From assembly GCA_030427425.1 (NCBI GenBank), contig JAUICQ010000002.1, positions 1-64,000 of the forward strand: a stretch of DNA of 64,000 bases. The letters are read 5' to 3'. This DNA comes from Fimbriimonadia bacterium (GTDB taxonomy: Bacteria > Armatimonadota > Fimbriimonadia > Fimbriimonadales > Fimbriimonadaceae). Shown one piece after another: positions 37,695 to 47,464 of this stretch. Under the pieces are notes generated by a model that had not been told where the DNA came from, did no database searches, and worked only from the letters and a program-made list of their open reading frames with translations. The position numbers and the translations under genes were made by a program. How positions within the stretch are numbered: the first letter of the stretch is position 1; every line of letters begins with the position of its first letter.

Positions 37695-38637
37695 ATCGCA
37701 CTCCGTTATGCTTGTTATGAAGGATATTAAAATAAAAATGGAACACTAAAATAGTTAGTGTCTGCACAACTGCTATAATATTTGGCTCTATGTGAGTTAT
37801 ACTGGAGAATTTATTCAACTCTACATTAATTAATGTAAGCATTATACTTATAAAAGATATCACAACAATATTACCTTTTGAAGTCACAGCTACTAATAAG
37901 CCAATAAATCCGTAATCTTGAGCCACTGAGAATCCTAGCTTTACCGGATTAGTTAATACTCCAATCGCTCCCGCTAGTCCAAAAAACATTCCGGAAATAA
38001 AAAGCGTTAAGAATTTATTCCTATACATGTCCTCCGAAAAAAATAATGTATCATTATTAGTCTTAAGGTATCTTTTTCTAATATAGAATAAAATTAAAAA
38101 CACGAAAGGTAATAAATAGATTTTATTAAGATATATATGAGGAATGTATGTATTAATACTAGCGGTTATATCTATTAGAGAAAGTATGTTAAAAGTTATG
38201 AAATTCATCAGTATCGTAGTAAAAACAACAGGTATATTTTTATATTTAAATGAGAATGCAGGGATCGTTATCCATAGCATTCCTGAAAGCAGACCAATAA
38301 GTACTGTTAAGATAGACAATAATACTGGATGCAAATTATTAAAATATATGCTGAATAAACTGCAAACAATATAACTTATGATATACTGCCCTTCTCCACC
38401 GATATTAAATAGATACAGCCGGATAGCAACAGAGGCACCTATAGAACAGAGCAATAAAGGTAACACTTCAACTAAGAGATTATCCAGAGTTTCTATTAAA
38501 TTAAAGTTATTCATCATAAAATAAATAACTCCAAAACAAGATAAACCCGTGATAGTAACCACTATAGTTAGGAAGATTCCTATTACTATTAAAGTTAGTA
38601 GAGTACCATTAAATATGTTTCTAAGGATATGATTCAC
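37684..38637 (-). CDS. ABC transporter permease, nucleoside/branched-chain type (YufP-like)
   Basis: This 317-aa polytopic protein has the family segment IGGEGQYIISYI (about residue 73) and the C-terminal GLAGAIGVLTNP. It is the first permease of the YufPQ-like pair. It starts 12 nt after the pheT stop, so it may be read from the pheST transcript, an unusual combination. The protein belongs to the inner membrane. Confidence 0.8.
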   Translation of the reverse strand: MNHILRNIFNGTLLTLIVIGIFLTIVVTITGLSCFGVIYFMMNNFNLIETLDNLLVEVLPLLLCSIGASVAIRLYLFNIGGEGQYIISYIVCSLFSIYFNNLHPVLLSILTVLIGLLSGMLWITIPAFSFKYKNIPVVFTTILMNFITFNILSLIDITASINTYIPHIYLNKIYLLPFVFLILFYIRKRYLKTNNDTLFFSEDMYRNKFLTLFISGMFFGLAGAIGVLTNPVKLGFSVAQDYGFIGLLVAVTSKGNIVVISFISIMLTLINVELNKFSSITHIEPNIIAVVQTLTILVFHFYFNILHNKHNGVRCAA

Positions 38638-38649
38638 GTTGATAGATAT

Positions 38650-40698
38650 TTATGATCTCAATGATATACCGAAATTACTCAATTCCGATAATATACTATC
38701 TCTTACCTTATTAGCTTCCTCATCATTAAGGTTGCTACCTTGTTTTCTTAACTGAATAGTAATTCCTAAAGAATGTTTACCTTCCTCAAGCTTATCACCT
38801 TCATATTTATCAAACATCCACACCTTCTCAAGTAAATCTCCAGCCGATTTTCGAATACATCTCTCAATATCTTGATAAGCAAGACTCTTATCACATACCA
38901 GCGCAAGATCTCTTCTAATAGATGGATTTCTACTTAATATTTTGTAATCGCGAATATCTTCTCTCGAATTCTCTAAACCATCTAGGGTGATTTCTGCGAT
39001 ATAAGTATCCGTATCTAAAGAGAGTTCTTTTGCTAAACTTGGATGAATTTTTCCAAATACACCAGCTTCCTTTTCATCTATTATCACTAACGCCGATTGA
39101 TATGGATGGAATCTATGATCGGTTCTGATTTCGCCAGTTAGTTTTACATCTATGTTTAGTGCCGAAAAAACAGAATCGAGAACTCCTTTTAAGTGGAAAA
39201 AATTGCTCTTAATTTTATTCTGATTCACCCAATCTACAGGAGTACTATCTCCGTGGAGCAATATCCCTAACTGCGCTCCTTCAGCATAACCAGTGGAAGT
39301 AACTGAAAACACTTTGCCTATCTCAAACAACTTTAAATTTTTAACACCATTCTTCATTGCTGCAGAAGCAAGCATAGGTAGCAAGCTAGTCCTTAACTGA
39401 TGTAGTTCTGGAGAATGCGGATTCCTTACCTGCACTCCTTTAATACTTTCTTTTTCTAACTTACTAGAAGCAGTAAGGGTATGAGATATTATTTGCTGAA
39501 AACCTGAACAGACCAAGCACTCTTTAATATTATCTTCTAATTGATACTTATCCGTTAATCCGCCTGGAATCATAGTTGTCACAGGTGGATGTTCTGGTAT
39601 GTTTTCGTATCCGTGTAACCGACCTATGTCTTCAATTAAATCTGCACTTTCAACTATATCATTTCTCCAAGAAGGAGCCGTTACCTCAAAACTATCACCA
39701 CTTCTACTTATAATACATCCTAATGCTCTCCAGTACTCTTCCATCTTATCTGTTGGAACATCCATACCAAGAAGGGTTCTTACTCTATGGGCATCTAATC
39801 TGATATTTCTAGTTTTCCATGTATTTGGATAATAATCGTTAGTCTCTACTACTATAGGTGCATTAGACGTTATTTCCATCAGAAGCTGTGTAAAACGCTC
39901 TACAGCCATGTTTATGGCATTAGGATCTACCCATCTCTCAAACCTATAAGACGATTCCGTAGAGACACCTAATCTAGTTCTTGTATTTCTTATTTCAGAA
40001 GGATTAAAATGTGCTGCCTCCAAAAGTATACATGTAGTATCCTCATCCACTTCGGAATCTAACCCGCCCATAACTCCGGCCAAAGCCAATGGTCGTAGTG
40101 GAGTAGCGATTAGTATATCTTCTTCCCTACATTCTACTTCTTCATTATTTAACAGTTTTAATTTTTCACCATTTTTGGCATATCTAACCGTTATCTCATC
40201 TGAAGATAATTTATGATAATCAAATGCATGGAGCGGAGTACCTAGTTCTAATAGCACAAAGTTTGTAATATCTACAATCAGGGAAATGGGCCTTATGCCA
40301 CTCTGCTCTAGAATATTTACCATCCAATCTGGAGTATCTACTTTAGGAATATTATCGATAATTCTATAGCAGTATCTACTGCAGCCTTCTGCTTTAACAT
40401 CTATTTTAAATTTATTATTAGTGGTATCTGTACTTAATTTTTTCTCATACAGTTCTTCTAAAGATTTATATAGCTCTGTAGCAGAATATCCTTTCTTAGC
40501 TCTCAACTCTCTAGCTAACCCAAGTAAGCAGAATGCATCTCCTCTATTGGCCATGCCATTTACATCAAGTATAATTCCTTTACTATCTTCTAATATCTCT
40601 TCTAGTTCAAATCCTAGCATAGTAAGGATATCCCCTAAGGCTTCCGGAGAATCTGTAATATCCAATAACGATTTAAACCAATTATATGCTAATTTCAT
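38650..40698 (-). CDS. pheT: Phenylalanyl-tRNA synthetase beta subunit, lacking the tRNA-binding insert
   Basis: At 682 aa it is about 110 residues shorter than typical PheT. The N-terminal GLGF-like segment TMLGFELEEI runs directly into GIILDVNGMANRGDAF, with no EMAP/OB-type tRNA-binding (B2) insert between. The B3/B4 core (ITNFVLLELGTPLHAFD), B5 (SSYRFERWVD), B6/B7 and the C-terminal ferredoxin-like anticodon-binding domain (LSRNPSIRRDLALV) are present. It works with PheS as an (alpha-beta)2 enzyme and overlaps pheS by 4 nt. Confidence 0.93.
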   Translation of the reverse strand: MKLAYNWFKSLLDITDSPEALGDILTMLGFELEEILEDSKGIILDVNGMANRGDAFCLLGLARELRAKKGYSATELYKSLEELYEKKLSTDTTNNKFKIDVKAEGCSRYCYRIIDNIPKVDTPDWMVNILEQSGIRPISLIVDITNFVLLELGTPLHAFDYHKLSSDEITVRYAKNGEKLKLLNNEEVECREEDILIATPLRPLALAGVMGGLDSEVDEDTTCILLEAAHFNPSEIRNTRTRLGVSTESSYRFERWVDPNAINMAVERFTQLLMEITSNAPIVVETNDYYPNTWKTRNIRLDAHRVRTLLGMDVPTDKMEEYWRALGCIISRSGDSFEVTAPSWRNDIVESADLIEDIGRLHGYENIPEHPPVTTMIPGGLTDKYQLEDNIKECLVCSGFQQIISHTLTASSKLEKESIKGVQVRNPHSPELHQLRTSLLPMLASAAMKNGVKNLKLFEIGKVFSVTSTGYAEGAQLGILLHGDSTPVDWVNQNKIKSNFFHLKGVLDSVFSALNIDVKLTGEIRTDHRFHPYQSALVIIDEKEAGVFGKIHPSLAKELSLDTDTYIAEITLDGLENSREDIRDYKILSRNPSIRRDLALVCDKSLAYQDIERCIRKSAGDLLEKVWMFDKYEGDKLEEGKHSLGITIQLRKQGSNLNDEEANKVRDSILSELSNFGISLRS

Positions 40699-41705
40699 GA
40701 TGGGAACTGCTCCAAAAATCTCATATCATTCTCTAAAAACTGACGAAGATCGTCTATGCCGTGTATTAACATAGGGATTCTTTCTAAACCAAGACCAAAT
40801 GCGAAACCTGAATATACATCAGGATTTATTCCAAAGCTTCTTAATATGTTAGGATGTATTAATCCAGCACCACCTAGCTCTAACCATTTACCATTGAAGA
40901 ATCTTGGTGAGCTAATTGCATAGTCTACTCCTGGTTCTACAAACGGGAAGAAATCGGGTCGGAATCGCACTTTTACATCGTCTCCTATAACGTTTTTGAC
41001 AAATGTTGATAAAGTATATTTTAAATTCGCAAGAGATATATCCTTATCAATAAGAAATGCATCAATTTGATGAAAGGTATGCGAATGAGTCCGGTCAACA
41101 GCTTCATTTCTAAAAGTTTTTCCTAATGTAAATATTTTGAGTGGGGGTTTTCGTTCTTCGAAAATTCTGCCCTGAATAGATGTGCACTGGGTTCTGAGTA
41201 GATAATTATTATCGATATAAAAAGTATCCTGTTCATCCATAGCTGGATGATTCGGAGGATAGTTTAACATAGAGAAATTGTATTTAAACTCTTCTAATTC
41301 TGGCGATTCTGCATATTCGAATCCCATATTATTTAAAGTACGTTTAACTTGTCGAAAGGTCTGTTCTAGGATGTGATAATTTCCGGAATCGGTTTTGATA
41401 CCTGGTAGAGTGATGTCTACTCTTTCCGATTCTAATTTTTTATCCAATTCAATTCTTGCTAAACTATCTCTTTTTACAGAAAGTATGTCTGATATAATAG
41501 CTTTTGTCTTATTTACCTCTGCACCAAATGCCGGTCTATCTTCTGGTGATAATTTTGAGATATTTTTCATCTCATTTATCAACAAACCGTTCTTATTTAA
41601 ATATAAATCTTCTATTTTCTTAATATCACAAGTAGTTTCAGCTTTATCTACAGCACATTTTACATCGTGAATATACTGTGAAAACCGCTCTGTTGTAGAA
41701 TGCAT
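40695..41705 (-). CDS. pheS: Phenylalanyl-tRNA synthetase alpha subunit
   Basis: This 336-aa class II catalytic subunit has an N-terminal coiled-coil arm (about residues 1-90). The catalytic core has NPPNHPAMDEQDTFY-like motif 1 context (about residue 150), motif 2 FRNEAVDRTHSHTFHQ (about residue 200) and motif 3 GFAFGLGLERIPM (about residue 307). The start ATG gives a normal N-terminus. Paired with pheT in one operon. Confidence 0.95.
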   Translation of the reverse strand: MHSTTERFSQYIHDVKCAVDKAETTCDIKKIEDLYLNKNGLLINEMKNISKLSPEDRPAFGAEVNKTKAIISDILSVKRDSLARIELDKKLESERVDITLPGIKTDSGNYHILEQTFRQVKRTLNNMGFEYAESPELEEFKYNFSMLNYPPNHPAMDEQDTFYIDNNYLLRTQCTSIQGRIFEERKPPLKIFTLGKTFRNEAVDRTHSHTFHQIDAFLIDKDISLANLKYTLSTFVKNVIGDDVKVRFRPDFFPFVEPGVDYAISSPRFFNGKWLELGGAGLIHPNILRSFGINPDVYSGFAFGLGLERIPMLIHGIDDLRQFLENDMRFLEQFPS

Positions 41706-41802
41706 ATTTAATATTCTGACATTTTTTTAAACAATAGATGAAGCATAATCACAGATATTCAGTTTATAACATCTGAAAATTTAGCAAAATATAATCCTTA
41801 TA

Positions 41803-42048
41803 CTATAAGATGCTTTTCTGACAAGATCGTCGTTTTGTAATTAAAAGTTCTTTCCTATTATTATTCAGCATCTCAATCTTATCAACTATTTTTTTTTCTA
41901 AACTATGTCTATACGTATCATTACTAAAGCAGGATATATACTTACGCAATGCCTGCAGTAACTCTATAATCTTTAGAACTTTAACATTATTACTCTTTTT
42001 TAGAGTAGATATTTTGGACAACTCTAGTTCAATTTCAGATAACTTCAT
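41803..42048 (-). CDS. Small coiled-coil protein of unknown function
   Basis: This 81-aa product is Lys/Glu/Leu-rich and predicted helical (LSEIELELSKI, KVLKIIELLQALRKY). An AAGAGG Shine-Dalgarno 5 nt before the ATG at 42048 supports a real gene and this start over the GTG at 42054. No family recognised. The C-terminus is basic (KRRSCQKS). Confidence 0.6.
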   Translation of the reverse strand: MKLSEIELELSKISTLKKSNNVKVLKIIELLQALRKYISCFSNDTYRHSLEKKIVDKIEMLNNNRKELLITKRRSCQKSIL

Positions 42049-42139
42049 AGACACCTCTTATACGTTAGTAAACCCGATTGAAAGCGGAATATACAATAAG
42101 ATACATTGATTTATTTTGAGCAACAAATAATATCAAAAA

Positions 42140-42973
42140 TTATAATTTCGAACGAACATTTGGCATAGAAGAGAGATAAGACAGCGCAAACTTTAAAGTA
42201 TCAATTTTAGCTTTATAAGGAAGTAGGCCTCCGTTGATAGAATATCCCAGACCAGCCACAAATACTCCATCATTACCCTCTTCATAAGCATCTACAGTTA
42301 ATAGCCTCCACGAATTAAGTGTATTATAACAATCTACAATCATACTATCTTGAAAATTACCGAATGCTTTTCTATTTAATCTTAATAAAGTACCTAAAAT
42401 ACCCGATCTGTGGATCTTATTAAAATCGATACTTACTCTCTCTAGAAGCATTGAATGGAGTATGCCAATATGCTCATTATTATAAGGGTTATAACTACTT
42501 TTTCTCCAAATACATCCAAACACAGAAGATGATTCGGCTAATTTTTCACCAAACTCTCTTGAAATGAAATATCCATTCTTAAAATAAGGCACTAAGCTAC
42601 GGTAAGTATCCAAATCTTTTGCAATCCAAGTTCCATACCCAATATCTGAAGAAGAATTATTCGCGACAATTTTTTTTTCTTCAAAACAGACACTCTTTTT
42701 AGGTATCAACCTATCAACTAGTACAGGCTCTTTTATTAAGTCAACACCTGGAAGCCAAGAGTACCGAACAATCTCATCATTTTCATAGTACAAAACATCA
42801 AATATCAACCGGCCCTTCTCTAAAGATACAACCCTCAGCTTATCTTGAAGGCTTAACGTCCTAGGGAAATCTAGAAGCAACTCTTCATTAAACCCTGAAA
42901 ACAACATACAAGAAAACGTAATTTTAATAGATAAAATTACGTTAAAAATTAATAAAGTCAAATACCTATTCAT
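42140..42973 (-). CDS. Orphan secreted protein (277 aa)
   Basis: An N-terminal signal peptide is visible (MNRYLTLLIFNVILSIKITFS, followed by CMLFSG, which also resembles a lipobox). The mature part is a mixed alpha/beta sequence with several aromatic residues and few cysteines, without a recognisable domain. It lies downstream of efp on the same strand with about 30 bp between. A TATAAA-like box 14 nt before the ATG may be its own promoter. Confidence 0.65.
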   Translation of the reverse strand: MNRYLTLLIFNVILSIKITFSCMLFSGFNEELLLDFPRTLSLQDKLRVVSLEKGRLIFDVLYYENDEIVRYSWLPGVDLIKEPVLVDRLIPKKSVCFEEKKIVANNSSSDIGYGTWIAKDLDTYRSLVPYFKNGYFISREFGEKLAESSSVFGCIWRKSSYNPYNNEHIGILHSMLLERVSIDFNKIHRSGILGTLLRLNRKAFGNFQDSMIVDCYNTLNSWRLLTVDAYEEGNDGVFVAGLGYSINGGLLPYKAKIDTLKFALSYLSSMPNVRSKL

Positions 42974-43002
42974 ACAAGAGTTAAATATTTATAGCTGGTA
43001 AA

Positions 43003-43575
43003 TTAGTTGCTTATTTTAACTCTTTCTAAATATTCCCCAGATCTAGTATCTACTTTTACAGTATCACCTTGGGAAATATGAAACGGGACTTGAACAGTAG
43101 CACCAGTTACTAGCTTAGCAGGCTTACTGCCTCCGCTAACAGTGTCTCCCTTGAAAGATGGATCTGTTTCAGCCACCTCTAATTCCACAGTAGCAGGAAT
43201 CTCATAGCCTAAAATATCTCCATCAACTTCAAGAGCTACCACTTCCATCTCTTCTTTTAGATATTTCGCCCCATCTCCTATGGATTCACGGGATACTGGA
43301 ATCTGCTCATAGGTATCAAGGTCCATTAATACTAGTTCTGAACCTTGCTCATATAAAAATTGCATCTTCTTTTTTTCTAAAAATGCAGGATCGAACTTTT
43401 CACCAGATCTAAACGTTTTCTCTATTACAGATCCGTTTCGTATCCGTCTTAACTTAGTTCTTACAAATGCCCCACCTTTACCTGGTTTTACATGTTGAAA
43501 TTCAATAATAGAATAGACATCGTTATCTAAATATAATGAAATACCATTTTTAAAATTACTTGTATCAATAGACAT
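43003..43575 (-). CDS. efp: Translation elongation factor P
   Basis: The 190-aa product has three beta-barrel domains of EF-P. The N-terminal modification loop reads KPGKGGAF, with the conserved Lys at about residue 34 that is modified in many bacteria. The C-terminal part carries the family GDTVKVDTRSGEYLERV. EF-P relieves ribosome stalling at proline runs. An AAGGG site lies upstream of the ATG. Confidence 0.95.
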   Translation of the reverse strand: MSIDTSNFKNGISLYLDNDVYSIIEFQHVKPGKGGAFVRTKLRRIRNGSVIEKTFRSGEKFDPAFLEKKKMQFLYEQGSELVLMDLDTYEQIPVSRESIGDGAKYLKEEMEVVALEVDGDILGYEIPATVELEVAETDPSFKGDTVSGGSKPAKLVTGATVQVPFHISQGDTVKVDTRSGEYLERVKISN

Positions 43576-43682
43576 TTATATTCACCCTTATAAAATATTC
43601 ACTACCTTCTGGGTAGATTTATTTTGTTACTGTTAAATTTTACCGTATAAATATCTACTTGTAATTTATTATATGCTTAGAA

Positions 43683-44303
43683 TTAGCTATTTAATAATAC
43701 TTTTAAAGCTACATTCTTAATTTCACTATTTTCTCGTTTTGATAACTCACTGAGATATTCAAATGAATATTCTTCTGTCCAGTCATTAGAATTACTAAGC
43801 ATTTTCACTGCTCTACTGATAGTCTTATCTGTTTTTGAAGTAGCAGTAAGAATATTTTCATTAACATTTACTTTGTTGCTAGAAAATCTTTCTATGGCAT
43901 TTTCAATCGCAGAAACAACTTCAGGCAAATGCACAGGCTTTACAAGCCATGCATATATATTTGCAGCTTTCAGAATTTTTACTAAGTCTATACTAATGGC
44001 ATTTGTTATGACTATTATGGGAGCTATTTTTTCATCAGCCACCATTTTCACGGCCATTAATATATCAGCATCCCATTCCGAAAGATTCACAATGTATACC
44101 GATGGACTAGCAGCTCGACACTGGGTGTAAAACTTGCTACTATCATTAATATCTTGAGTAACATTATATCCATAAGCTTCCAAATTCATCTTCAGCTCTT
44201 TTCTAGAAATAAAGTCTACATCAAATAGTACTATATTTTTCTGTCCTGTCTTTTTAGTCTGCTTTATTTCAGAAGCTTTTTTCAGGGTAGGCATCTTTAT
44301 CAT
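43683..44303 (-). CDS. Pseudo-receiver (CheY-like) protein with an Asn at the phosphorylation site
   Basis: From the Met at 44303 (206 aa), residues about 15-135 form a receiver fold: beta1 IVLFDVDF, beta3 SVYIVNLSEWD, beta4 IIVITN (conserved Thr) and beta5 WLVKPV (conserved Lys). At the phospho-acceptor position of beta3 the residue is Asn instead of Asp, so canonical phosphorylation is unlikely. The C-terminal 60 residues are helical and not a recognised DNA-binding domain. The frame is open to 44336, but the 44303 start keeps a usual N-terminus. Role unknown. Confidence 0.72.
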   Translation of the reverse strand: MIKMPTLKKASEIKQTKKTGQKNIVLFDVDFISRKELKMNLEAYGYNVTQDINDSSKFYTQCRAASPSVYIVNLSEWDADILMAVKMVADEKIAPIIVITNAISIDLVKILKAANIYAWLVKPVHLPEVVSAIENAIERFSSNKVNVNENILTATSKTDKTISRAVKMLSNSNDWTEEYSFEYLSELSKRENSEIKNVALKVLLNS

Positions 44304-44528
44304 AATATCAACTCTTACCTTACAAGAATTTAACATCCATATTGGTTATACTTTTTTTGTACTCCCACTCGAACATCTAATAATAATTAAACCAGCTTAT
44401 TAGTGCTTACTTTCCTTTGATTTAAAAAAAAAGCAACAGAAAGGACTAAATACCTGTCAAAAATCACATTATATAGTATCCACGGAATAATTTCAACACA
44501 AGATATAGTGTTTTTTAAAATTTAAGAT

Positions 44529-44556
44529 AAAAAAAAAGCTCCTATATAGGAGCTTA
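44529..44556 (-). terminator. Rho-independent terminator of the sigma-factor gene
   Basis: A perfect palindrome AAGCTCCTATATAGGAGCTT is followed on the minus strand by nine T. It begins about 28 bp after the stop codon. Confidence 0.9.
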
Positions 44557-44583
44557 GAGGTGTATGATTTTAAGTGTAAAAAC

Positions 44584-45594
44584 TTACATTTTCGAACTAG
44601 ATATTTCCTGACCGATATGTCTTAATTTTTTCATCGCTCTCAGTTCTATCTGACGCACTCTCTCTCTAGTTACATTAAGAGCACTACCAACTTCTTCAAG
44701 TGTTCTAGATCTACCATCATCTAGCCCCACTCTAAGGCGGATAACATCCCGCTCTCTAGCAGTTAGACGACCCAGTATGCTGTCTATCTCTTCTCGTTTA
44801 ATTAAATTATCTGTAACATCACTGGGATTAGGCATGTTATTTGATGGAATGAAATCACCAATTGAGCTATTATCTTTCTCTCCAACCGGAGTTTCTAATG
44901 ATAATGGTTCAACAGCAACACGCATCATTTCCTGAACCCTATCAGAAGACATACCTACTTCGTTAGCAACCTCATCAGGATTAGCATCTCTCTTTAAATC
45001 TTGCTGTAATTTTGAAGCAGATTTCATTACTTTGTTAATTAACTCTGCTACATATACAGGTATTCGGATGGTTCTTCCCTGATTGATAATTGCTCGTGCA
45101 ATAGCACGTCTTATCCACCAAGTAGCATAAGTGCTAAACCGGAAACCTTTTCTCCAATCGAACTTTTCTACAGCTCTTATCAGACCCAAATTACCTTCTT
45201 GGATAAGATCGGCTAGCGGAATGCCTCTTGCATTGTACTTTTTAGCAATACTCACCACCAAACGCAAATTAGCTTCTATTAATTGCTGCTTTGCATAGAT
45301 ATCGTTCTCTTGAACTCTTTTGGCAAGATGTATCTCTTGTTCAGGTGTTAAAAGCTGCGCACGCCTGGTTTGACGCATCCACATCTCAAGTTCTTCAGAT
45401 TCAGACTGTTCCTTCTCCTCTTCATCACCACCATCTATATCGGTAAGATCGATTAAATCGTCTTCTCCTGGCTCTGAAGTATCATCTAGAGCTGCTAGTG
45501 CTTCATTTTTATTAAATGGCTGCTTTGTCTGAGCTTTTACTGTTATTGCTCTTCCTCTTTTAACTTGTTTTACTTTTTTCTGTTCTACGGACAT
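44584..45594 (-). CDS. Primary-type sigma-70 factor
   Basis: This 336-aa protein has region 1.2 ([14 protein letters not shown]), region 2 ([50 protein letters not shown]), region 3 and region 4 ([32 protein letters not shown]). The first ~70 residues are acidic and low-complexity, and a long region 1.1 is missing. The RpoD/SigA-type 2.3/2.4 and 4.2 motifs make it the likely housekeeping sigma, but a close paralogue cannot be ruled out. Confidence 0.92.
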   Translation of the reverse strand: MSVEQKKVKQVKRGRAITVKAQTKQPFNKNEALAALDDTSEPGEDDLIDLTDIDGGDEEEKEQSESEELEMWMRQTRRAQLLTPEQEIHLAKRVQENDIYAKQQLIEANLRLVVSIAKKYNARGIPLADLIQEGNLGLIRAVEKFDWRKGFRFSTYATWWIRRAIARAIINQGRTIRIPVYVAELINKVMKSASKLQQDLKRDANPDEVANEVGMSSDRVQEMMRVAVEPLSLETPVGEKDNSSIGDFIPSNNMPNPSDVTDNLIKREEIDSILGRLTARERDVIRLRVGLDDGRSRTLEEVGSALNVTRERVRQIELRAMKKLRHIGQEISSSKM

Positions 45595-45780
45595 TTATAC
45601 ACCTTACAATGTTATACCAGCACTAAGGAATAAAAAACTTGCTATTCACTACTATTCAACTTAAATCTCTTTACAATGTAAAAATTTAATTTCAAGCTTA
45701 TGCACTGTCTTTATTTGCTGATTAATAATTGCTTAATTACTAATTAAAACTATTATATGCAACACCGTATCTCTCTATGA

Positions 45781-45811
45781 GCCTAAATACAAAAAAAATG
45801 AGTACTTAGGC
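45781..45811. terminator. Hairpin after sucD
   Basis: Arms GCCTAAATAC and GTACTTAGGC pair with a single mismatch and enclose an A8 loop (T8 on the minus strand). It lies about 50 bp after sucD. There is no T-tract after the stem, so its role as a terminator is tentative. Confidence 0.45.
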
Positions 45812-45860
45812 CCAATTTACATAGTATTAAATACTATCTAATTTGCATTTTTCCTTCAAT

Positions 45861-46751
45861 TTATAACTGAACTTTTAACTTTTCTAATGCTTTTTGCACT
45901 AGCTCAGCTATTTCAGAGGTTTTATCTGCAATAGCAACATTTGCATCAGTTAACGCATTTACTTTAGATTCTGGAGTGCCTACGCCACCAGATATAATAG
46001 CTCCAGCATGACCCATGCGTTTCCCTGGAGGTGCTGTCCTACCGCTTATGAACGATACTACAGGCTTCTTCATATGATTCTTAATGTATTCAGCTCCAAC
46101 TTCTTCATCAGAACCACCAATTTCACCAACCATAACCACGGCCTTGGTTGCATCATCTTTCTCAAACATCTCTAAGATATCTATAAACCTTAAACCAGGT
46201 ATAGGATCGCCACCAATACCAACACAAGTTGTCTGACCCAATCCTGCTCTAGTTAATTCCCAAACTATTTCATAAGTTAACGTACCACTCCTGCTAACCA
46301 ATCCGATTGGGCCTGGTTTAAAAATGTGAGTAGGCATAATCCCCATCCTACATTCACCCGGAGTAATAATTCCTGCGCAGTTTCCACCTAATAGTTTAGT
46401 CTTACCTTCTGCTTTCAGCTTGTTGGCAACGCGAAGCATATCCTGTACGGGAACACCTTCCGTTATTAAAGTTACAAATGGGATACCTGCATCTGCACAT
46501 TCTAAAACAGAATCGGCAGCAAAAGGCGCTGGAACAAATACAACTGCAGCATCAGCACCTGTAGCCTTCACAGCCTCTTCCGCAGTATTAAATACTGGAA
46601 CACCATGTACTTCCGTGCCGCCTTTACCGGGTGTAACACCGGCTACGATGTTTGTACCATATTTTATACTCTGCTCAGTATGAAATGATCCTTCTCTACC
46701 TGTAATTCCTGTAACTAGAACTTTCGAATTTTTATCTACTAAAATAGACAA
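45861..46751 (-). CDS. sucD: Succinyl-CoA synthetase alpha subunit
   Basis: The 296-aa protein has an N-terminal CoA-binding Rossmann domain ([14 protein letters not shown], about residue 11) and the phospho-His loop [10 protein letters not shown] (about residue 248). Together with the beta subunit it makes GTP/ATP from succinyl-CoA in the TCA cycle. The start is TTG, fixed by an AGGAGG 8 nt upstream. The usual partner sucC is not adjacent; upstream are only the tRNA gene and a promoter. Confidence 0.95.
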   Translation of the reverse strand: MSILVDKNSKVLVTGITGREGSFHTEQSIKYGTNIVAGVTPGKGGTEVHGVPVFNTAEEAVKATGADAAVVFVPAPFAADSVLECADAGIPFVTLITEGVPVQDMLRVANKLKAEGKTKLLGGNCAGIITPGECRMGIMPTHIFKPGPIGLVSRSGTLTYEIVWELTRAGLGQTTCVGIGGDPIPGLRFIDILEMFEKDDATKAVVMVGEIGGSDEEVGAEYIKNHMKKPVVSFISGRTAPPGKRMGHAGAIISGGVGTPESKVNALTDANVAIADKTSEIAELVQKALEKLKVQL

Positions 46752-46882
46752 TTTTATATCCTCCTAATATTTTCTACTGGTTTCATCTTACCAAATATAT
46801 AGAAAGAAATACTCTATTTAGAAAAACTTATACTTTAACGATAAAATTTTTATTTTGTAAATATAAACAAAAGAAACGAGGC

Positions 46883-46911
46883 TTGACAAAAATCTCTATA
46901 TATGAGATACT
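46883..46911 (+). promoter_or_regulatory. Sigma-70 promoter of the initiator tRNA gene
   Basis: TTGACA at 46883-46888 and GATACT at 46906-46911 are separated by 17 bp. The -35 is perfect and the -10 has 4 of 6 consensus bases. Transcription would start about 7 bp before the tRNA. Confidence 0.75.
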
Positions 46912-46924
46912 GTAATAGTAACGT

Positions 46925-47001
<77 letters not shown>

Positions 47002-47016
47002 CTTTCTCTTAACAAA

Positions 47017-47358
47017 CTATAAATTTAGATTAATTACACAGTACGCCTCATCAATTGTAAACGATCTATATACCTCACTCAAATCTACATCGTAAAAATC
47101 ATCTGAAGATAAATATTTATCTATTGGAACATTTGAATTATATAAAGCCAATTTATTTTCAAAATACCTATCTACTGCCCTAACTAAATCCCATTTATAA
47201 TATTCTTTATACAAACCACCTAGCTCTTCATCACCTTCTACACCATAATAAACTTCTATAGAACTCTCTAAAGCGGCATAAGGCGCATTGATAGAAATAC
47301 ATAACACAAACAACTGACACAAGAATTTAATCGATAAAAACATCCTGTTTCTTTTCAT
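47017..47358 (-). CDS. Small orphan secreted protein
   Basis: From the Met at 47358 (113 aa) the product has a signal peptide (MKRNRMFLSIKFLCQLFVLC, cleavage around PYAA). The mature part is acidic and Tyr-rich (IEVYYGVEGDEEL, YFENKLALY, DDFYDVDLSEVY), without a recognised domain. It lies 15 bp from the initiator tRNA end on the opposite strand. The true start could also be Met at 47343 or 47373. Confidence 0.55.
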   Translation of the reverse strand: MKRNRMFLSIKFLCQLFVLCISINAPYAALESSIEVYYGVEGDEELGGLYKEYYKWDLVRAVDRYFENKLALYNSNVPIDKYLSSDDFYDVDLSEVYRSFTIDEAYCVINLNL

Positions 47359-47464
47359 ATTAAAATGTATCATACCTAAATTCTTATCAAATTCAAGTAT
47401 TTACAAGATTATTCAAAACAATTAAACCTAAATTTACCTGTTATTTATACCTAATTAATAATAT

